From positions 1 to 64,000 of the forward strand of contig JAYTQG010000226.1 in NCBI GenBank assembly GCA_043746815.1: a DNA stretch of 64,000 nucleotides, given 5' to 3'. The stretch's first letter is position 1; every line of letters begins with the position of its first letter. Source of the DNA: JAYTQG01 sp043746815. GTDB lineage: Bacteria; Actinomycetota; Thermoleophilia; Miltoncostaeales; Miltoncostaeaceae. The translations under genes and the position numbers were made by a program. Of the stretch, positions 27,454-37,534 are shown piece by piece. The notes below the pieces were generated by a model that was given only the letters and a program-made list of their open reading frames with translations, was not told the DNA's origin and made no database searches.

Positions 27454-28757
27454 CACGCGCCGCCAGCATTGTCGCGTTCGTCGTCCTGACGATCGGCGCA
27501 CTGATGACGTCGTTCGCCGTCGCGCTTGCCGCGGGTGGCGGACGGGTCTCGGTTCCCTTGGTTGTCGGACTCGTTGTCGCAGCGACACTCGGAGAGGTCG
27601 CCACGATCGTGGGCGACGATGAGGAGGGCGAGCGCACCTTCAGCGTGGGTACGACGGCGCACATTGCCGCTGCGCTGTTGCTGCCGGTTGCTTGGGCTGG
27701 TCTCGTTGCCCTTGCTGGCGGCCTTGCCGGTGAGCGCGCACGCCGGGCGCCGCTCCTTCAGACGGCGTTCAACGGTTCGGTCGCCGTTTCGTGCACGATG
27801 GGTGCGTCGCTGACGGTGCGTTGGCTTCATCCATCAACAGCGTTCGACTGGCCGATGTACCTGGCGGTTGGGGCGGCGGTCCTCGTCTACGTTCCGCTGA
27901 ACATCGGCCCGGTCGGGGCCATCTGCTCCGCGGCCGCGGGTGAGCGGTGGCGGCCCATGAGCTGGCTGCCTCCCATGGATCTTCTGACCTTCCTGATGGA
28001 AGGCTGTCTGGGTACCGTCCTGGCCATCCTCACCCGGCAAGCGCCGGTCGGATTGCTCTTTGCCGCGCCGCTGCTGCTCACGATCTTTCTCTCGCAGAAG
28101 CGGTACCGGCTGCTGCGCCGAGAGACCCGACGGACGCTGCGCGCACTGGTGTCGGTCATCGACGCTCGCGATCCAGCCACGGCCGCACATTCGGAGCGGG
28201 TCGGAGACCTGGCGGCCCGGATCGTTGACGCGGCGGGACTTGGCCAGCGGGTCTCGCGTGATGCCCGTTGGGCGGGGCGTCTGCACGACCTCGGGAAGCT
28301 CTCTGTTGAGGACGCGATCCTGTTCAAGAATGGTCCCCTGGACGACAATGAATGGAACATCATGCGACGCCATCCTGCGGTGTCGGCGGAGCTCCTGGAA
28401 CCCCTCGGGCTGACACGCCACCTGGCGCCGGTCGTCCGCTTCCACCATGAGCGTTTTGACGGAACGGGCTACTACCGCGTACCGGGGGATCGCGTGCCGC
28501 TGATCTCCATGATCCTGGTGATCGCCGACTCGTTCGATGCGATGACAACCGACCGTCCGTACCGCAGCGGCATGGACATCGAGGATGCCTTGGATGAGAT
28601 CCTTCACGGTGCCGGTTCGCAGTTCCACCCAGAGTTCGCCCGCATCTTCGTCGCCATGATGCGGGGGCTTCCCATCCCCGACCTCAGCGACGACCTTCGC
28701 CCGGCGGCAATGGCGTCGGCAACACGCGCGCTGAAGAGCCTCGCCACCTCGTCGTGA
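27450..28757 (+). CDS. Membrane HD-GYP-type phosphodiesterase
   Basis: A 435-residue protein. Six or more N-terminal helices (about residues 1-215) form a membrane sensor, followed by an HD-GYP domain (about 230-410): RALVSVIDARDPATAAHSERV, the catalytic GRLHDLGKL, RRHPAVSAELLEPL, HHERFDGTGYYRVPGD and ADSFDAMTTDRPYR. All metal ligands look present. The signature GYP itself reads GYY, a variant seen in some members, so c-di-GMP specificity is likely but not certain. ATG start overlapping the upstream gene by 4 nt. Confidence 0.85.
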   Translation: MTRAASIVAFVVLTIGALMTSFAVALAAGGGRVSVPLVVGLVVAATLGEVATIVGDDEEGERTFSVGTTAHIAAALLLPVAWAGLVALAGGLAGERARRAPLLQTAFNGSVAVSCTMGASLTVRWLHPSTAFDWPMYLAVGAAVLVYVPLNIGPVGAICSAAAGERWRPMSWLPPMDLLTFLMEGCLGTVLAILTRQAPVGLLFAAPLLLTIFLSQKRYRLLRRETRRTLRALVSVIDARDPATAAHSERVGDLAARIVDAAGLGQRVSRDARWAGRLHDLGKLSVEDAILFKNGPLDDNEWNIMRRHPAVSAELLEPLGLTRHLAPVVRFHHERFDGTGYYRVPGDRVPLISMILVIADSFDAMTTDRPYRSGMDIEDALDEILHGAGSQFHPEFARIFVAMMRGLPIPDLSDDLRPAAMASATRALKSLATSS

Positions 28758-28838
28758 GAACGGGTCTCCGGGCGTTTGCGCTGCGGCCATGGTACGTTCG
28801 CTCGTCGGCTCGTTCCGGCGCCGCACGCCCTGCCGTAA

Positions 28839-30317
<1,479 letters not shown>

Positions 30318-30361
30318 GTGAGTGATCCGGGGCCGAATTGAGGTGCCGGTTTCGGGAAAGG

Positions 30362-30943
30362 CTACGACCGTGCAAACGCCAGTAGCGCCTCGATGTTCCC
30401 CCCGTCAGCAAGACGGAGCGCATCGAGGTAGCGCTGGCGGGTCGCCCCTGGCGTCGTGATGGTTGAGCGGCCCCAGTTGAGTGTGGGCCGACCCATCGAG
30501 CGGGCGAGTGCGTCAGCCGCGAGTCGCGAGTGGCGGCCGTTTCCATTTACGAACGGGTGGATGGAGACCAGACGGTGCGAGAAGTGAACCGCGAGCCGGT
30601 CCGGTTCCATGTTCGTGTCACGCCAGACTCGTGTGTCGTCGATTAACGATCGAACTTCGACCGGGATAGTGAACCACGTGGTTCCAAGGTTGGTTCCTGA
30701 ACGTCGGTATTCACCCGCCCAGCGCCAGACTCCGGCGAACATCCGCCGGTGGAGGTCTCGCACGAAGTGCTCACTGAGGATGCGGTCAGGGTCGCGCCGT
30801 TCGCTCACGAGCCAACGAACCGCGCTCGCGATGCTGAGTGCCTCTGCCGTATTGAGGCCAGCCCGGGTCGCCAGTGGCAGGAGGAGCGCCTCGGCGCCGT
30901 CCGGTCCCAGGGGTGTCTGCCCCCCGATGTTGCCGTCGATCAC
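30362..30943 (-). CDS. Fic-domain protein, mobile mystery protein B family
   Basis: A 193-residue Fic protein. The catalytic motif HPFVNGNGRHSRLAAD (about residues 129-144) has every residue of HPFx(D/N)GNGRxxR, so AMP or nucleotide transfer to target proteins is expected. MFAGVWRWAGEYRRSGTNLG upstream is the flap. The N-terminus lacks a recognisable inhibitory (S/T)xxxE(G/N) helix. The GTG start overlaps the preceding HTH gene by 4 nt. Size, order and partner match the mobile mystery A/B pair scattered on mobile regions, which behaves as an HTH/Fic toxin-antitoxin-like module. Confidence 0.83.
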   Translation of the reverse strand: MIDGNIGGQTPLGPDGAEALLLPLATRAGLNTAEALSIASAVRWLVSERRDPDRILSEHFVRDLHRRMFAGVWRWAGEYRRSGTNLGTTWFTIPVEVRSLIDDTRVWRDTNMEPDRLAVHFSHRLVSIHPFVNGNGRHSRLAADALARSMGRPTLNWGRSTITTPGATRQRYLDALRLADGGNIEALLAFARS

Positions 30944-31431
30944 CGGTCACGCCAAAGCGTGCCACGTCTGGCCGAGGTGAGCTGGCGAGCGCGATCAGCA
31001 ACCACGTCGTCGGACATGGTGACGTCCTGGGCCTCAAGCGCCATCGTGTGCTCGACAGCGTCGATCTCCGCGCGAGCAATGGCAAATGCTCGAGTCTGCA
31101 CCGTTTCTTCCAGTGGAACCCGCGGAACAAGCACATAGATCAACTGGCAATCGAGTGCCTCGGCGGCGCGTCGCAACGTACCGAGGCGCACGCGATCCGC
31201 GACCTCCGACCGTTCGAGTCCGTGCACTGACTCTTGGCTGACGTCAAGCCGTTCGCCGAGTTGGCGTTCGGTCATTCCGAGAGCAATGCGAATCGCGCCT
31301 ATCCAGCCCTTCCGCGGTCGCTGGAGGTCGGCGACCATGCGGAAGGAGTCGATCTGCGCATCGAGATCCTGGCGCACGATTGCGCTGAGGCTACCACGAG
31401 ATATAGTCTTTAACCTCTGAATATCCGCCAT
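30940..31431 (-). CDS. HTH protein, mobile mystery protein A family
   Basis: An XRE-type helix-turn-helix protein of 163 residues from the ATG at 31431, or 145 from a GTG at 31377. The core RPRKGWIGAIRIALGMTERQ then LGERLDVSQESVHGLERSE and LRRAAEALDCQLIYVLVPR is the diagnostic block of mobile mystery protein A. It should repress its own operon and possibly restrain the Fic partner encoded 4 nt overlapping downstream. The first 18 codons are AT-rich and contain TTAAAG and TATATC, which could be promoter elements, so the shorter start is plausible. Confidence 0.82.
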   Translation of the reverse strand: MADIQRLKTISRGSLSAIVRQDLDAQIDSFRMVADLQRPRKGWIGAIRIALGMTERQLGERLDVSQESVHGLERSEVADRVRLGTLRRAAEALDCQLIYVLVPRVPLEETVQTRAFAIARAEIDAVEHTMALEAQDVTMSDDVVADRARQLTSARRGTLWRDR

Positions 31432-31525
31432 GAAAATAGGTTAGCAAGCCTTTTTCGAGGAAACGAGCCGAGGAGCGCAACCATTGATCCGTCCCGTGAA
31501 ACACCTTGGGCCTGGGCGGGATTCC

Positions 31526-31543
31526 CGGCCGACGTGTCGGCCG
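31526..31543. promoter_or_regulatory. 18-bp palindrome CGGCCGAC-GT-GTCGGCCG upstream of ftsE
   Basis: Perfect 8-bp arms around GT, in the 295-bp divergent region between the mobile-mystery pair and ftsEX, 60 bp upstream of the ftsE -35. An almost identical palindrome lies at 53722-53741 upstream of mraZ. The rest of 31432-31726 holds the ftsE promoter and nothing else recognised. Confidence 0.55.
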
Positions 31544-31602
31544 TGGGGGGTGAGCAGGGGTGTCGTACTCGTCCGCGAAAATAGACCTCTGTGGCGGACT
31601 CG

Positions 31603-31631
31603 TTGCGACGACTGACCGGGCGCGGTACCCT
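31603..31631 (+). promoter_or_regulatory. Probable ftsE promoter
   Basis: TTGCGA (31603-31608) and TACCCT (31626-31631) are 17 bp apart, matching a sigma-A/70-type promoter. It would give a leader of about 90 nt before the ftsE GTG at 31727. Confidence 0.6.
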
Positions 31632-31726
31632 CGACGGGTCAATACCGGTTGAGATGTCGCTGCGCATTCAGTGCGCGACCCGCCGTAGGCAGACGCCGAC
31701 CTTGGCGTCGTTACCGATGAGGTGAT

Positions 31727-32605
31727 GTGAGCACCGACGCACCCCCAAACAGTCCAAACGAACATGCGCGCAACGCTCGGCGTCTGGCGCGCCAGACGGG
31801 CCGGATGGGCAGCCGTTCTTCACGCGAGGATGGCTTTGGCCGGGATGGAGTGATGCGTCCGGGCGACGGCCCGATGGTGGTCTTCGATCACGTCACCAAG
31901 GCCTACAGCACCGAAGTGCTCGGCCTGAATGACATCTCGGTCACGATCGACTCGGGTGAGTTTGTCTTCCTCGTGGGCCCCTCCGGCTCCGGGAAATCGA
32001 CATTCATCCGCACCCTGATCAAGGAACTCGACGTCGACTCTGGGCGCCTGCTGATCGGTGGACGCGACCTCAGTCAACTGGCCCGCGGGCGCGTCCCTTA
32101 CCTGCGCCGCTCAATCGGCTGCGTCTTCCAGGATTTCAAATTGCTCCCGAACCGCACCGCGTTCGAGAACATCGCCTACTCGCTGGAGGTGACCGGTGAG
32201 AGCAGTCGAACCTCACGGCGCAAGATCCAAGAGATCCTGACGCTCGTGGGTCTGGACGGGAAGGGCGACCGCCTTCCGACCGAGCTTTCGGGTGGTGAGC
32301 AGCAGCGGGTTTCGGTGGCCCGGGCGTTCGTCAACCACCCCCGCCTCCTGATCGCGGACGAGCCCACCGGAAACCTGGATCCCGAAACGTCCATCGGAAT
32401 CATGCAATTGCTGTACCGGATCAACCGCACGGGCACCACCGTGGTCGTGGCGACCCATGACCGCGACATGGTCGACCGGATGCAGATGCGCGTCATCGCC
32501 CTTGAAGCCGGACGCATCGTCCGCGACCAGAAGGGTGGGGCGTACTTGCACCCCGAACACCTGGATGCTCAATCCGAGACCGGTCCCGTTGGGGAGAGCG
32601 CATGA
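31727..32605 (+). CDS. ftsE: Cell division ATPase FtsE
   Basis: ABC-type ATPase (292 residues) that, with FtsX, signals cell-wall hydrolysis at the septum. Walker A GPSGSGKST (about residues 85-93), Q-loop FQDFKLLPNRTAFENIA, signature LSGGEQQRVSVARA (about 184-197), Walker B LLIADEPTGNLDP and the switch His in VATHDRDMV are intact. The first 45 residues are a charged, Arg-rich extension absent from most FtsE; an ATG at 31853 would give the usual size, but GAGG (31719-31722) supports the GTG at 31727. Overlaps ftsX by 4 nt. Confidence 0.94.
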   Translation: MSTDAPPNSPNEHARNARRLARQTGRMGSRSSREDGFGRDGVMRPGDGPMVVFDHVTKAYSTEVLGLNDISVTIDSGEFVFLVGPSGSGKSTFIRTLIKELDVDSGRLLIGGRDLSQLARGRVPYLRRSIGCVFQDFKLLPNRTAFENIAYSLEVTGESSRTSRRKIQEILTLVGLDGKGDRLPTELSGGEQQRVSVARAFVNHPRLLIADEPTGNLDPETSIGIMQLLYRINRTGTTVVVATHDRDMVDRMQMRVIALEAGRIVRDQKGGAYLHPEHLDAQSETGPVGESA

Positions 32606-33528
32606 ACCCGCGCTTTTTCCTTCGCGAAGGCATCCGCTCGATGCGAGCCAACTCCGCGATTGCCCTCGCTGCGACGATTACGGTGCTGCTCACCCTCTCC
32701 ATCCTTGGAGCCGTTCTGGTTTCGTACCAGTACATCAGCTCCGCCCTGGACCATCAGACGAACCGCCTCGACATTCGCGCGTCCCTTCGCTTCGACGTGA
32801 CCCCAGACCAACAGGCCGCGTTCGAACAGCGCATGAAAGCCACCCCACATGTGGAGTCGGTGAAGTACGTCTCGCCAGCTGACGGTCTTGAGGAACTCAA
32901 GAAGACCCTGAAGGACCCGAAGCTCCTCGAGGGCGTTGCTTCGAACCCGTTGCCGCCCGAACTTCGCGCGACACCCGATGATGCGAACAATGCCCAGTCC
33001 ATCATCAATGCACTCAAGGGTGACCCAGCACTCTTGGTCTGCAAACCCGTCACCGGTGTTACCGACGCGGCCTGCAAGGCCGACACTGGAATGACCTACG
33101 GCGGCGAGTCCGCGGCGACCCTCATCCGCATCAGAAACTGGATCAAATGGGTTGGGCTGATCATGGTCATTGGCCTCGTGCTGTCGTCGATCTTCCTGAT
33201 CGCGAACACGATTCAGCTCTCGATGTTTGCCAGGCGCCGTGAGGTTGAGGTCATGAAGTTGGTGGGGGCCACAAACTGGTTCATCCGCTGGCCCTTCATT
33301 ATCGAGGGGATCCTTTGTGGCGTGGCGGGCGCACTGCTCGCCGTTACCTTCCTCTGGATCACGAAGGCAACGCTCATTCAGGACCTCGCTGGCCTCGGTA
33401 AGGGACTGACCCGCGATGATGCGACGACCATGAGCTTCCCGGCACTTGCGCTGTCACTCATCGGGGCGGGTGCCCTCGTTGGTGCCCTCGGCAGTGGGTT
33501 CACGCTGCGGCGTTTCCTGCGCGTGTGA
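32602..33528 (+). CDS. ftsX: Cell division protein FtsX
   Basis: A 308-residue membrane partner of FtsE. It has a short cytoplasmic start (NPRFFLREGIRSMRANSAIA), helix 1 (about residues 21-45), an extracellular loop of about 140 residues that contacts wall hydrolases or adaptors, then three C-terminal helices with RRREVEVMKLVGATNWFIRWPFIIEG, the conserved FtsX block. The loop contains two Cys (about residues 148 and 158) that could form a disulfide. Overlaps both neighbours by 4 nt, so ftsE-ftsX-protease is one coupled operon. Confidence 0.94.
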   Translation: MNPRFFLREGIRSMRANSAIALAATITVLLTLSILGAVLVSYQYISSALDHQTNRLDIRASLRFDVTPDQQAAFEQRMKATPHVESVKYVSPADGLEELKKTLKDPKLLEGVASNPLPPELRATPDDANNAQSIINALKGDPALLVCKPVTGVTDAACKADTGMTYGGESAATLIRIRNWIKWVGLIMVIGLVLSSIFLIANTIQLSMFARRREVEVMKLVGATNWFIRWPFIIEGILCGVAGALLAVTFLWITKATLIQDLAGLGKGLTRDDATTMSFPALALSLIGAGALVGALGSGFTLRRFLRV

Positions 33529-34712
33529 GCCGAGCAACGAGCGGTCTGCGGTCCCGAAGTCCACTCTGGGCACTCCTCGCGGTCGCGGTCGCATTGGGAG
33601 TGTTCCAGCTGGGCATCTTCGTCGGCAAACGCCAGCGGACGCCGTCGCTGACGGTCGAGATCGTCGGGATCCTTGGTCGCGAGTACTACAAACCCGTCCG
33701 CCTCGGGCTGATTCAGCGGGCATCGGTGAACGGTGCGATCTCAACCCTCGGCGATCCGTACACGCGCTACCTTGACCCGCGCGACCTCGTTGCGGCCAGG
33801 GATGATGCCGCTGGTGCCTATTCCGGTGTCGGGATTCGCCTGACCCCACGCGACGGCGCGCTGTTCGTCGCTGAGGTATTTGGCAAGGGTCCGGCCGCGC
33901 GAGGCGGCGTGAAGGTTGGCGATCACCTCCTTGCGATCGATGGAAAAGCGCTCGTTCCGGGGCGCTCATCCGGTCAGATCCGGGGCCTTCCGGGTACGGC
34001 GGTGCGCCTCCGACTCTCGACCGGCACCGAGAAGCCCCGCGAGATCACGTTGCGCCGGGAGCGCGTCACCGCCCCAGCCGTGACCGGACGGATTGAGCGT
34101 CGCGGCGGCGTGGCCATCGGACGCCTGCAACTCTTTGAGTTCACCCGCGGCGCCGGGACCGAGCTTGGGCTTCGCACCCGGGAGCTTCTGCGCCAAGGCG
34201 CAACGGGGCTTGTTCTTGACTTGCGCGGGGACCCGGGTGGCCTGGTGGACGAAGCCGTCCGTTCAGCGAGCGTCTTTCTGCCAAAGGGAACGCAGATTGC
34301 GACGACGGAGGGCGCACATGAGGCGCGTCGGGTGCTGCGCGCGCGCGCGGGCGCCGTGGACGAAAACGTGCCCTTGGTGCTACTCGTCAGTCGCGACTCG
34401 GCAAGCTCCAGCGAAATCCTGGCTGGCGCGCTCCGCGACAACAAACGCGCCACCCTCGTCGGGACGCGCACCTTTGGTAAGGCGGTGATTCAGGCCACGG
34501 AGGTATTGGACAACGGCGGGGCGCTGCGGTTTACGATCGCTCGCTACCGGACTCCCGGCGGTCTTGACATCAACGCCCGCGGGCTGATTCCGTCGGTTGC
34601 CGCCGAGGACAACCCGTCAACGCCGGTTGACGAAGGGATGGAACGCGCACTGGACTTGGCCGCGGGAGTGCCGCCGCCAGCGGTCGTTCCGAGCCCCAGC
34701 GTCACGGGGTGA
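33525..34712 (+). CDS. S41 family C-terminal processing protease (CtpA-like)
   Basis: A 395-residue secreted or anchored serine protease. N-terminal helix (about residues 13-33), then GDPYTRYLDP, a PDZ domain (about 95-180, with SGVGIRLTPRDG and GVKVGDHLLAIDG), and the catalytic fold: LVLDLRGDPGGLVDEAV, the Ser in SRDSASSSEILAGAL and the Lys in GTRTFGKAVIQ. The Ser-Lys dyad is intact. Its place after ftsX suggests it trims cell-wall or division proteins, an inference from context. Confidence 0.88.
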   Translation: MSRATSGLRSRSPLWALLAVAVALGVFQLGIFVGKRQRTPSLTVEIVGILGREYYKPVRLGLIQRASVNGAISTLGDPYTRYLDPRDLVAARDDAAGAYSGVGIRLTPRDGALFVAEVFGKGPAARGGVKVGDHLLAIDGKALVPGRSSGQIRGLPGTAVRLRLSTGTEKPREITLRRERVTAPAVTGRIERRGGVAIGRLQLFEFTRGAGTELGLRTRELLRQGATGLVLDLRGDPGGLVDEAVRSASVFLPKGTQIATTEGAHEARRVLRARAGAVDENVPLVLLVSRDSASSSEILAGALRDNKRATLVGTRTFGKAVIQATEVLDNGGALRFTIARYRTPGGLDINARGLIPSVAAEDNPSTPVDEGMERALDLAAGVPPPAVVPSPSVTG

Positions 34713-36514
34713 GCCGGGTCGCGACACCACCGGTTGTGGCAGAGCTGATCGCCGATGGTCGTGGAGTCGCCGCACGTCCCGCGTTCGAGCGGGGGCTGCA
34801 CATTGCGATCGGTCCGAAGGGGCGCCGGGGCGCCAGGATCGGCGATCTCGTCACCATTCGTGCCCGGGGCGGCGGCGCGGATGTCATCGCCCGGCATGGC
34901 CGGGCGAGTTCGGCTCGGGACGCCATGCAGGCGCTCGTCGCGGACGCGGGTCTCTGGGCAGACTTCTCGAAGGCCGTTCTCGCCGAGGCCGAGGAGCAGG
35001 CCACCGCGGAGTCCACGGAGGATGCCGGTCGCCTTGATCTGCGGGCGCAGCGGGTCATCACGATCGATCCCGACGGCGCCAAAGATCACGACGACGCCAT
35101 CTGCGTCCGCGGCGAGGGGGACGCGATTCGCCTCTGGGTGCACATCGCCGACGTTGCCCGTTTCGTGCCCGCAGGAGGTGCGATCGACCGGGAGGCAGCC
35201 CGGCGCGGTACCTCCAACTACCTGCCGGGCGTCGTCATCCCGATGCTGCCGCCGCGCCTCTCGACCGACGTCTGCAGTCTCCGGCCAGGCGTTGACCGGA
35301 AGGTCGTGACGGCTGAGATTCTCGTCGGGGTCGATGGTGCGGTCACCGAGATGCGTTTCTACCGGGCGCTCGTGCATTCGAAGCAGCGCTTGACCTACCC
35401 GCAGGTTGATGCCGTTTTCGCAGGGCTACCGCTGGACGACTCAGGCCTGGACGCCGATCTGGCGACGGCGCGCGATCTTGCCGAGCGCCTTCGTCGGCGC
35501 CGAATGTCGCGCGGTGCACTGGAGGTGAACTCCTCCGAGCCCAGCTTCACGTTCCGGGATGGGGAGATCAACGGAGTGGAGATGGAGGGCCAGACCCCTG
35601 CCCACTCGCTTGTCGAGGAGTGCATGATCGCCGCCAACGAGGCCGTCGCGCGGTACCTCATCGACCGCCGCCGCGCGACCGTCTTTCGCGTGCATCCACC
35701 GCCTTCGGCGCGCTCCATCGAGCTGTGTTACCACCGCCTGGAAGCACTCGACATCCCAACGCCTCCGCTCGCTGACGGTCCGTTGACACCCGAGCAGTGC
35801 GAGGCCGCTGCACGTGCCGCGAGCGTCGCGGTGGCCGCGGTGACCGCGACCGGGCGCGGTGCACACGCCTTTCCGGGCCTCGTTCTGCGGGCCCTTCAGC
35901 GCGCCTACTACGACGTCGCTCCGCCCGGGCACTCCGGCCTCGCGTCGCCCGCGTACCTTCACTTCACCTCGCCAATCCGCCGCTACCCCGATCTGCTGGC
36001 GCACCGGACGCTGCTCGATGCCCTTGGTATCGGCGACCCTGGGCCGGACCTCACGGAGCTCGCAGTCGAAGCCGCGGAGAGCTCAGAACGCGAGCGCGAG
36101 GCGCAGAACTTGGAGCGTCGCGCGGATCGGATGGCACTGGCCTTTCTCCTTCGCGAGCGCCTGCGCCACGATACGGACGAAGCACTGCCCGCTGAGGTGA
36201 CCGGTTTGGTCGGTGGGGGAGCGTTTCTCAGGATTGAGGGCCTGTACGACGGCTTCCTGCCGGTGCGAGCAGTCGATGAGGACGACTGGAATTTGGATGA
36301 GGCGGAGGTGACGCTGATCGGTCGAAACACCGGCATCCGCATCGCCCTCGGCGACGCGTTGACCGTCGTGGTCGATTACATCGAGCCCCTGCGTGGACGA
36401 GTGACAGTGGCCCTTGCCGGGCAACCTCGGCCAACCGGCCAGCGACGGGTACCATCTGCGGGTGGCAAAAAAGGCAGACAAGAAGCGCCCCGGCGGCGCG
36501 GACATCGCTCGTAA
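34709..36514 (+). CDS. rnr: RNase R family exoribonuclease (RNB domain)
   Basis: A 601-residue 3'-5' exoribonuclease. The RNB catalytic core includes ITIDPDGAKDHDDAICV (metal-binding Asp cluster, about residues 112-128), LWVHIADVARFV, YLPGVVIPMLPPRLSTDVCSL and the product site YLHFTSPIRRYPDLLAHR. A C-terminal S1-like domain and a basic tail (GGKKGRQEAPRRRGHRS) follow. It is short at the N-terminus relative to E. coli RNase R. RNase R degrades mRNAs of stalled ribosomes with SmpB-tmRNA; smpB overlaps its 3' end and ssrA lies 3.3 kb on. Confidence 0.9.
   Translation: MSRVATPPVVAELIADGRGVAARPAFERGLHIAIGPKGRRGARIGDLVTIRARGGGADVIARHGRASSARDAMQALVADAGLWADFSKAVLAEAEEQATAESTEDAGRLDLRAQRVITIDPDGAKDHDDAICVRGEGDAIRLWVHIADVARFVPAGGAIDREAARRGTSNYLPGVVIPMLPPRLSTDVCSLRPGVDRKVVTAEILVGVDGAVTEMRFYRALVHSKQRLTYPQVDAVFAGLPLDDSGLDADLATARDLAERLRRRRMSRGALEVNSSEPSFTFRDGEINGVEMEGQTPAHSLVEECMIAANEAVARYLIDRRRATVFRVHPPPSARSIELCYHRLEALDIPTPPLADGPLTPEQCEAAARAASVAVAAVTATGRGAHAFPGLVLRALQRAYYDVAPPGHSGLASPAYLHFTSPIRRYPDLLAHRTLLDALGIGDPGPDLTELAVEAAESSEREREAQNLERRADRMALAFLLRERLRHDTDEALPAEVTGLVGGGAFLRIEGLYDGFLPVRAVDEDDWNLDEAEVTLIGRNTGIRIALGDALTVVVDYIEPLRGRVTVALAGQPRPTGQRRVPSAGGKKGRQEAPRRRGHRS
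36450..36455 (+). promoter_or_regulatory. -10 hexamer TACCAT inside rnr, leaderless promoter for smpB
   Basis: TACCAT ends 6 nt before the smpB GTG at 36462, within the last codons of rnr. No Shine-Dalgarno precedes that GTG. The same hexamer and nearby sequence (GGTACCATCT) recur just upstream of ssrA at 40253-40262. Confidence 0.5.
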
Positions 36515-36941
36515 CCGCAAGGCGTACTTCGAGTTCGAGATCCTCGACCGCTATGAGGCTGGCCTTGTCCTGATGGGCAGTGAGGTCAAGGGTCTGCGTG
36601 AGCGCGGCGCCTCGATCAACGATGCATACGCCACGCTGCGGAGCGGCGAGATGTGGTTGATCGGACTTCACATCCCCGAATACTGGAATGCCGGAAGCTT
36701 CGGTCACGACGTGGGCCGCGAGCGGAAACTGCTCTTGCACCGCCAAGAGATCGAGAAGATGGCAGTACGGATCTCGGAGAAGGGCCTCGCGATCATCCCG
36801 CTTCGCCTGTACTTCAAAGAGGGGCGCGCCAAGATCGAAATCGGGGTCGGTCGCGGAAAGACGCTGTACGACAAGCGTCGCACCATTGCCGAGCGGGACT
36901 CTAAGCGCGACCTTGACCGCATCGGAAAGGGCCGCCGGTAA
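36462..36941 (+). CDS. smpB: SsrA-binding protein SmpB
   Basis: SmpB (159 residues) binds tmRNA and carries it to ribosomes stalled without a stop codon. The beta-barrel is recognisable: NRKAYFEFEILDRYEAGLVL, GSEVKGLRERGASINDAYA, RKLLLHRQEIEKM and IIPLRLYFKEGRAKIEIGVGRGKTLYDKR, ending in the basic helix that enters the decoding site. I choose the GTG at 36462 rather than the upstream frame (36414) because the protein then starts at the family position and a leaderless -10 lies 6 nt upstream. It overlaps rnr by 53 nt. Confidence 0.94.
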   Translation: MAKKADKKRPGGADIARNRKAYFEFEILDRYEAGLVLMGSEVKGLRERGASINDAYATLRSGEMWLIGLHIPEYWNAGSFGHDVGRERKLLLHRQEIEKMAVRISEKGLAIIPLRLYFKEGRAKIEIGVGRGKTLYDKRRTIAERDSKRDLDRIGKGRR

Positions 36942-36961
36942 GCGGACTATTGCCGGTCGAG

Positions 36962-37534
36962 CTAGCGGTCCGCCCACTTCGCGACCGGCGGCGGCATCGG
37001 AACCTCGAGCGTTTCGAGGACCGATTTGGCGTCTGACGTCACCCGGACGAGATCCAGGTTGGTCTCTTTGATGAACCCCTCTGTCACTGCATGACGGGCA
37101 AACGCGAGCAGATGGCCGAAGAACCCCAACACGTCCAGCAGGCAAACCGGTTTCGCATGGATGCCAAGCTGGCTCCACGTCGCCACCTCAAACAGCTCCT
37201 CCCACGTCCCGAAGCCGCCCGGCATGGCAACGAATCCGTCAGCAAGCGATGACATCCGCTCCTTGCGTTGATGCATATCGGGGACCACCTCCAGACGCGT
37301 GAGACCTGGATGCGCCACCTCCGCGTCTCGTAGGGCCTCAGTGATCACTCCGTGGACCTCGCCGCCCGCCTCAAGGCAGGCATCCGCAATCACTCTCATC
37401 AGCCCGACGTGCCCACCGCCGTAGACCAGGGTGATGCGACGGTGCGCCAATATCGCGCCAAGGGAGTGGGCCGCATCTGAGTACTCTGGCCGAAATCCCG
37501 GACTCGAGCCGCAGTAGACGGCGACGGACCGCAT
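36962..37534 (-). CDS. LOG family protein (TIGR00730)
   Basis: A 190-residue Rossmann-like protein of the LOG family, nucleotide 5'-monophosphate phosphoribohydrolases that release free base, first described as cytokinin-activating enzymes. Motifs are VAVYCGSSPG, LVYGGGHVGLM, the catalytic Arg in MHQRKERM (about residues 93-100) and PGGFGTWEELFE (about 112-123). The ATG shares one base with the lutC stop (TGATG), so it belongs to the lut operon. In this setting it more likely salvages nucleotides than makes a hormone. Confidence 0.88.
   Translation of the reverse strand: MRSVAVYCGSSPGFRPEYSDAAHSLGAILAHRRITLVYGGGHVGLMRVIADACLEAGGEVHGVITEALRDAEVAHPGLTRLEVVPDMHQRKERMSSLADGFVAMPGGFGTWEELFEVATWSQLGIHAKPVCLLDVLGFFGHLLAFARHAVTEGFIKETNLDLVRVTSDAKSVLETLEVPMPPPVAKWADR

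Noticed and set aside
31410..31667. 85-codon minus-strand frame upstream of the HTH gene
   Set aside because: It spans the palindrome and the ftsE promoter, has no RBS, and its product is low in complexity.
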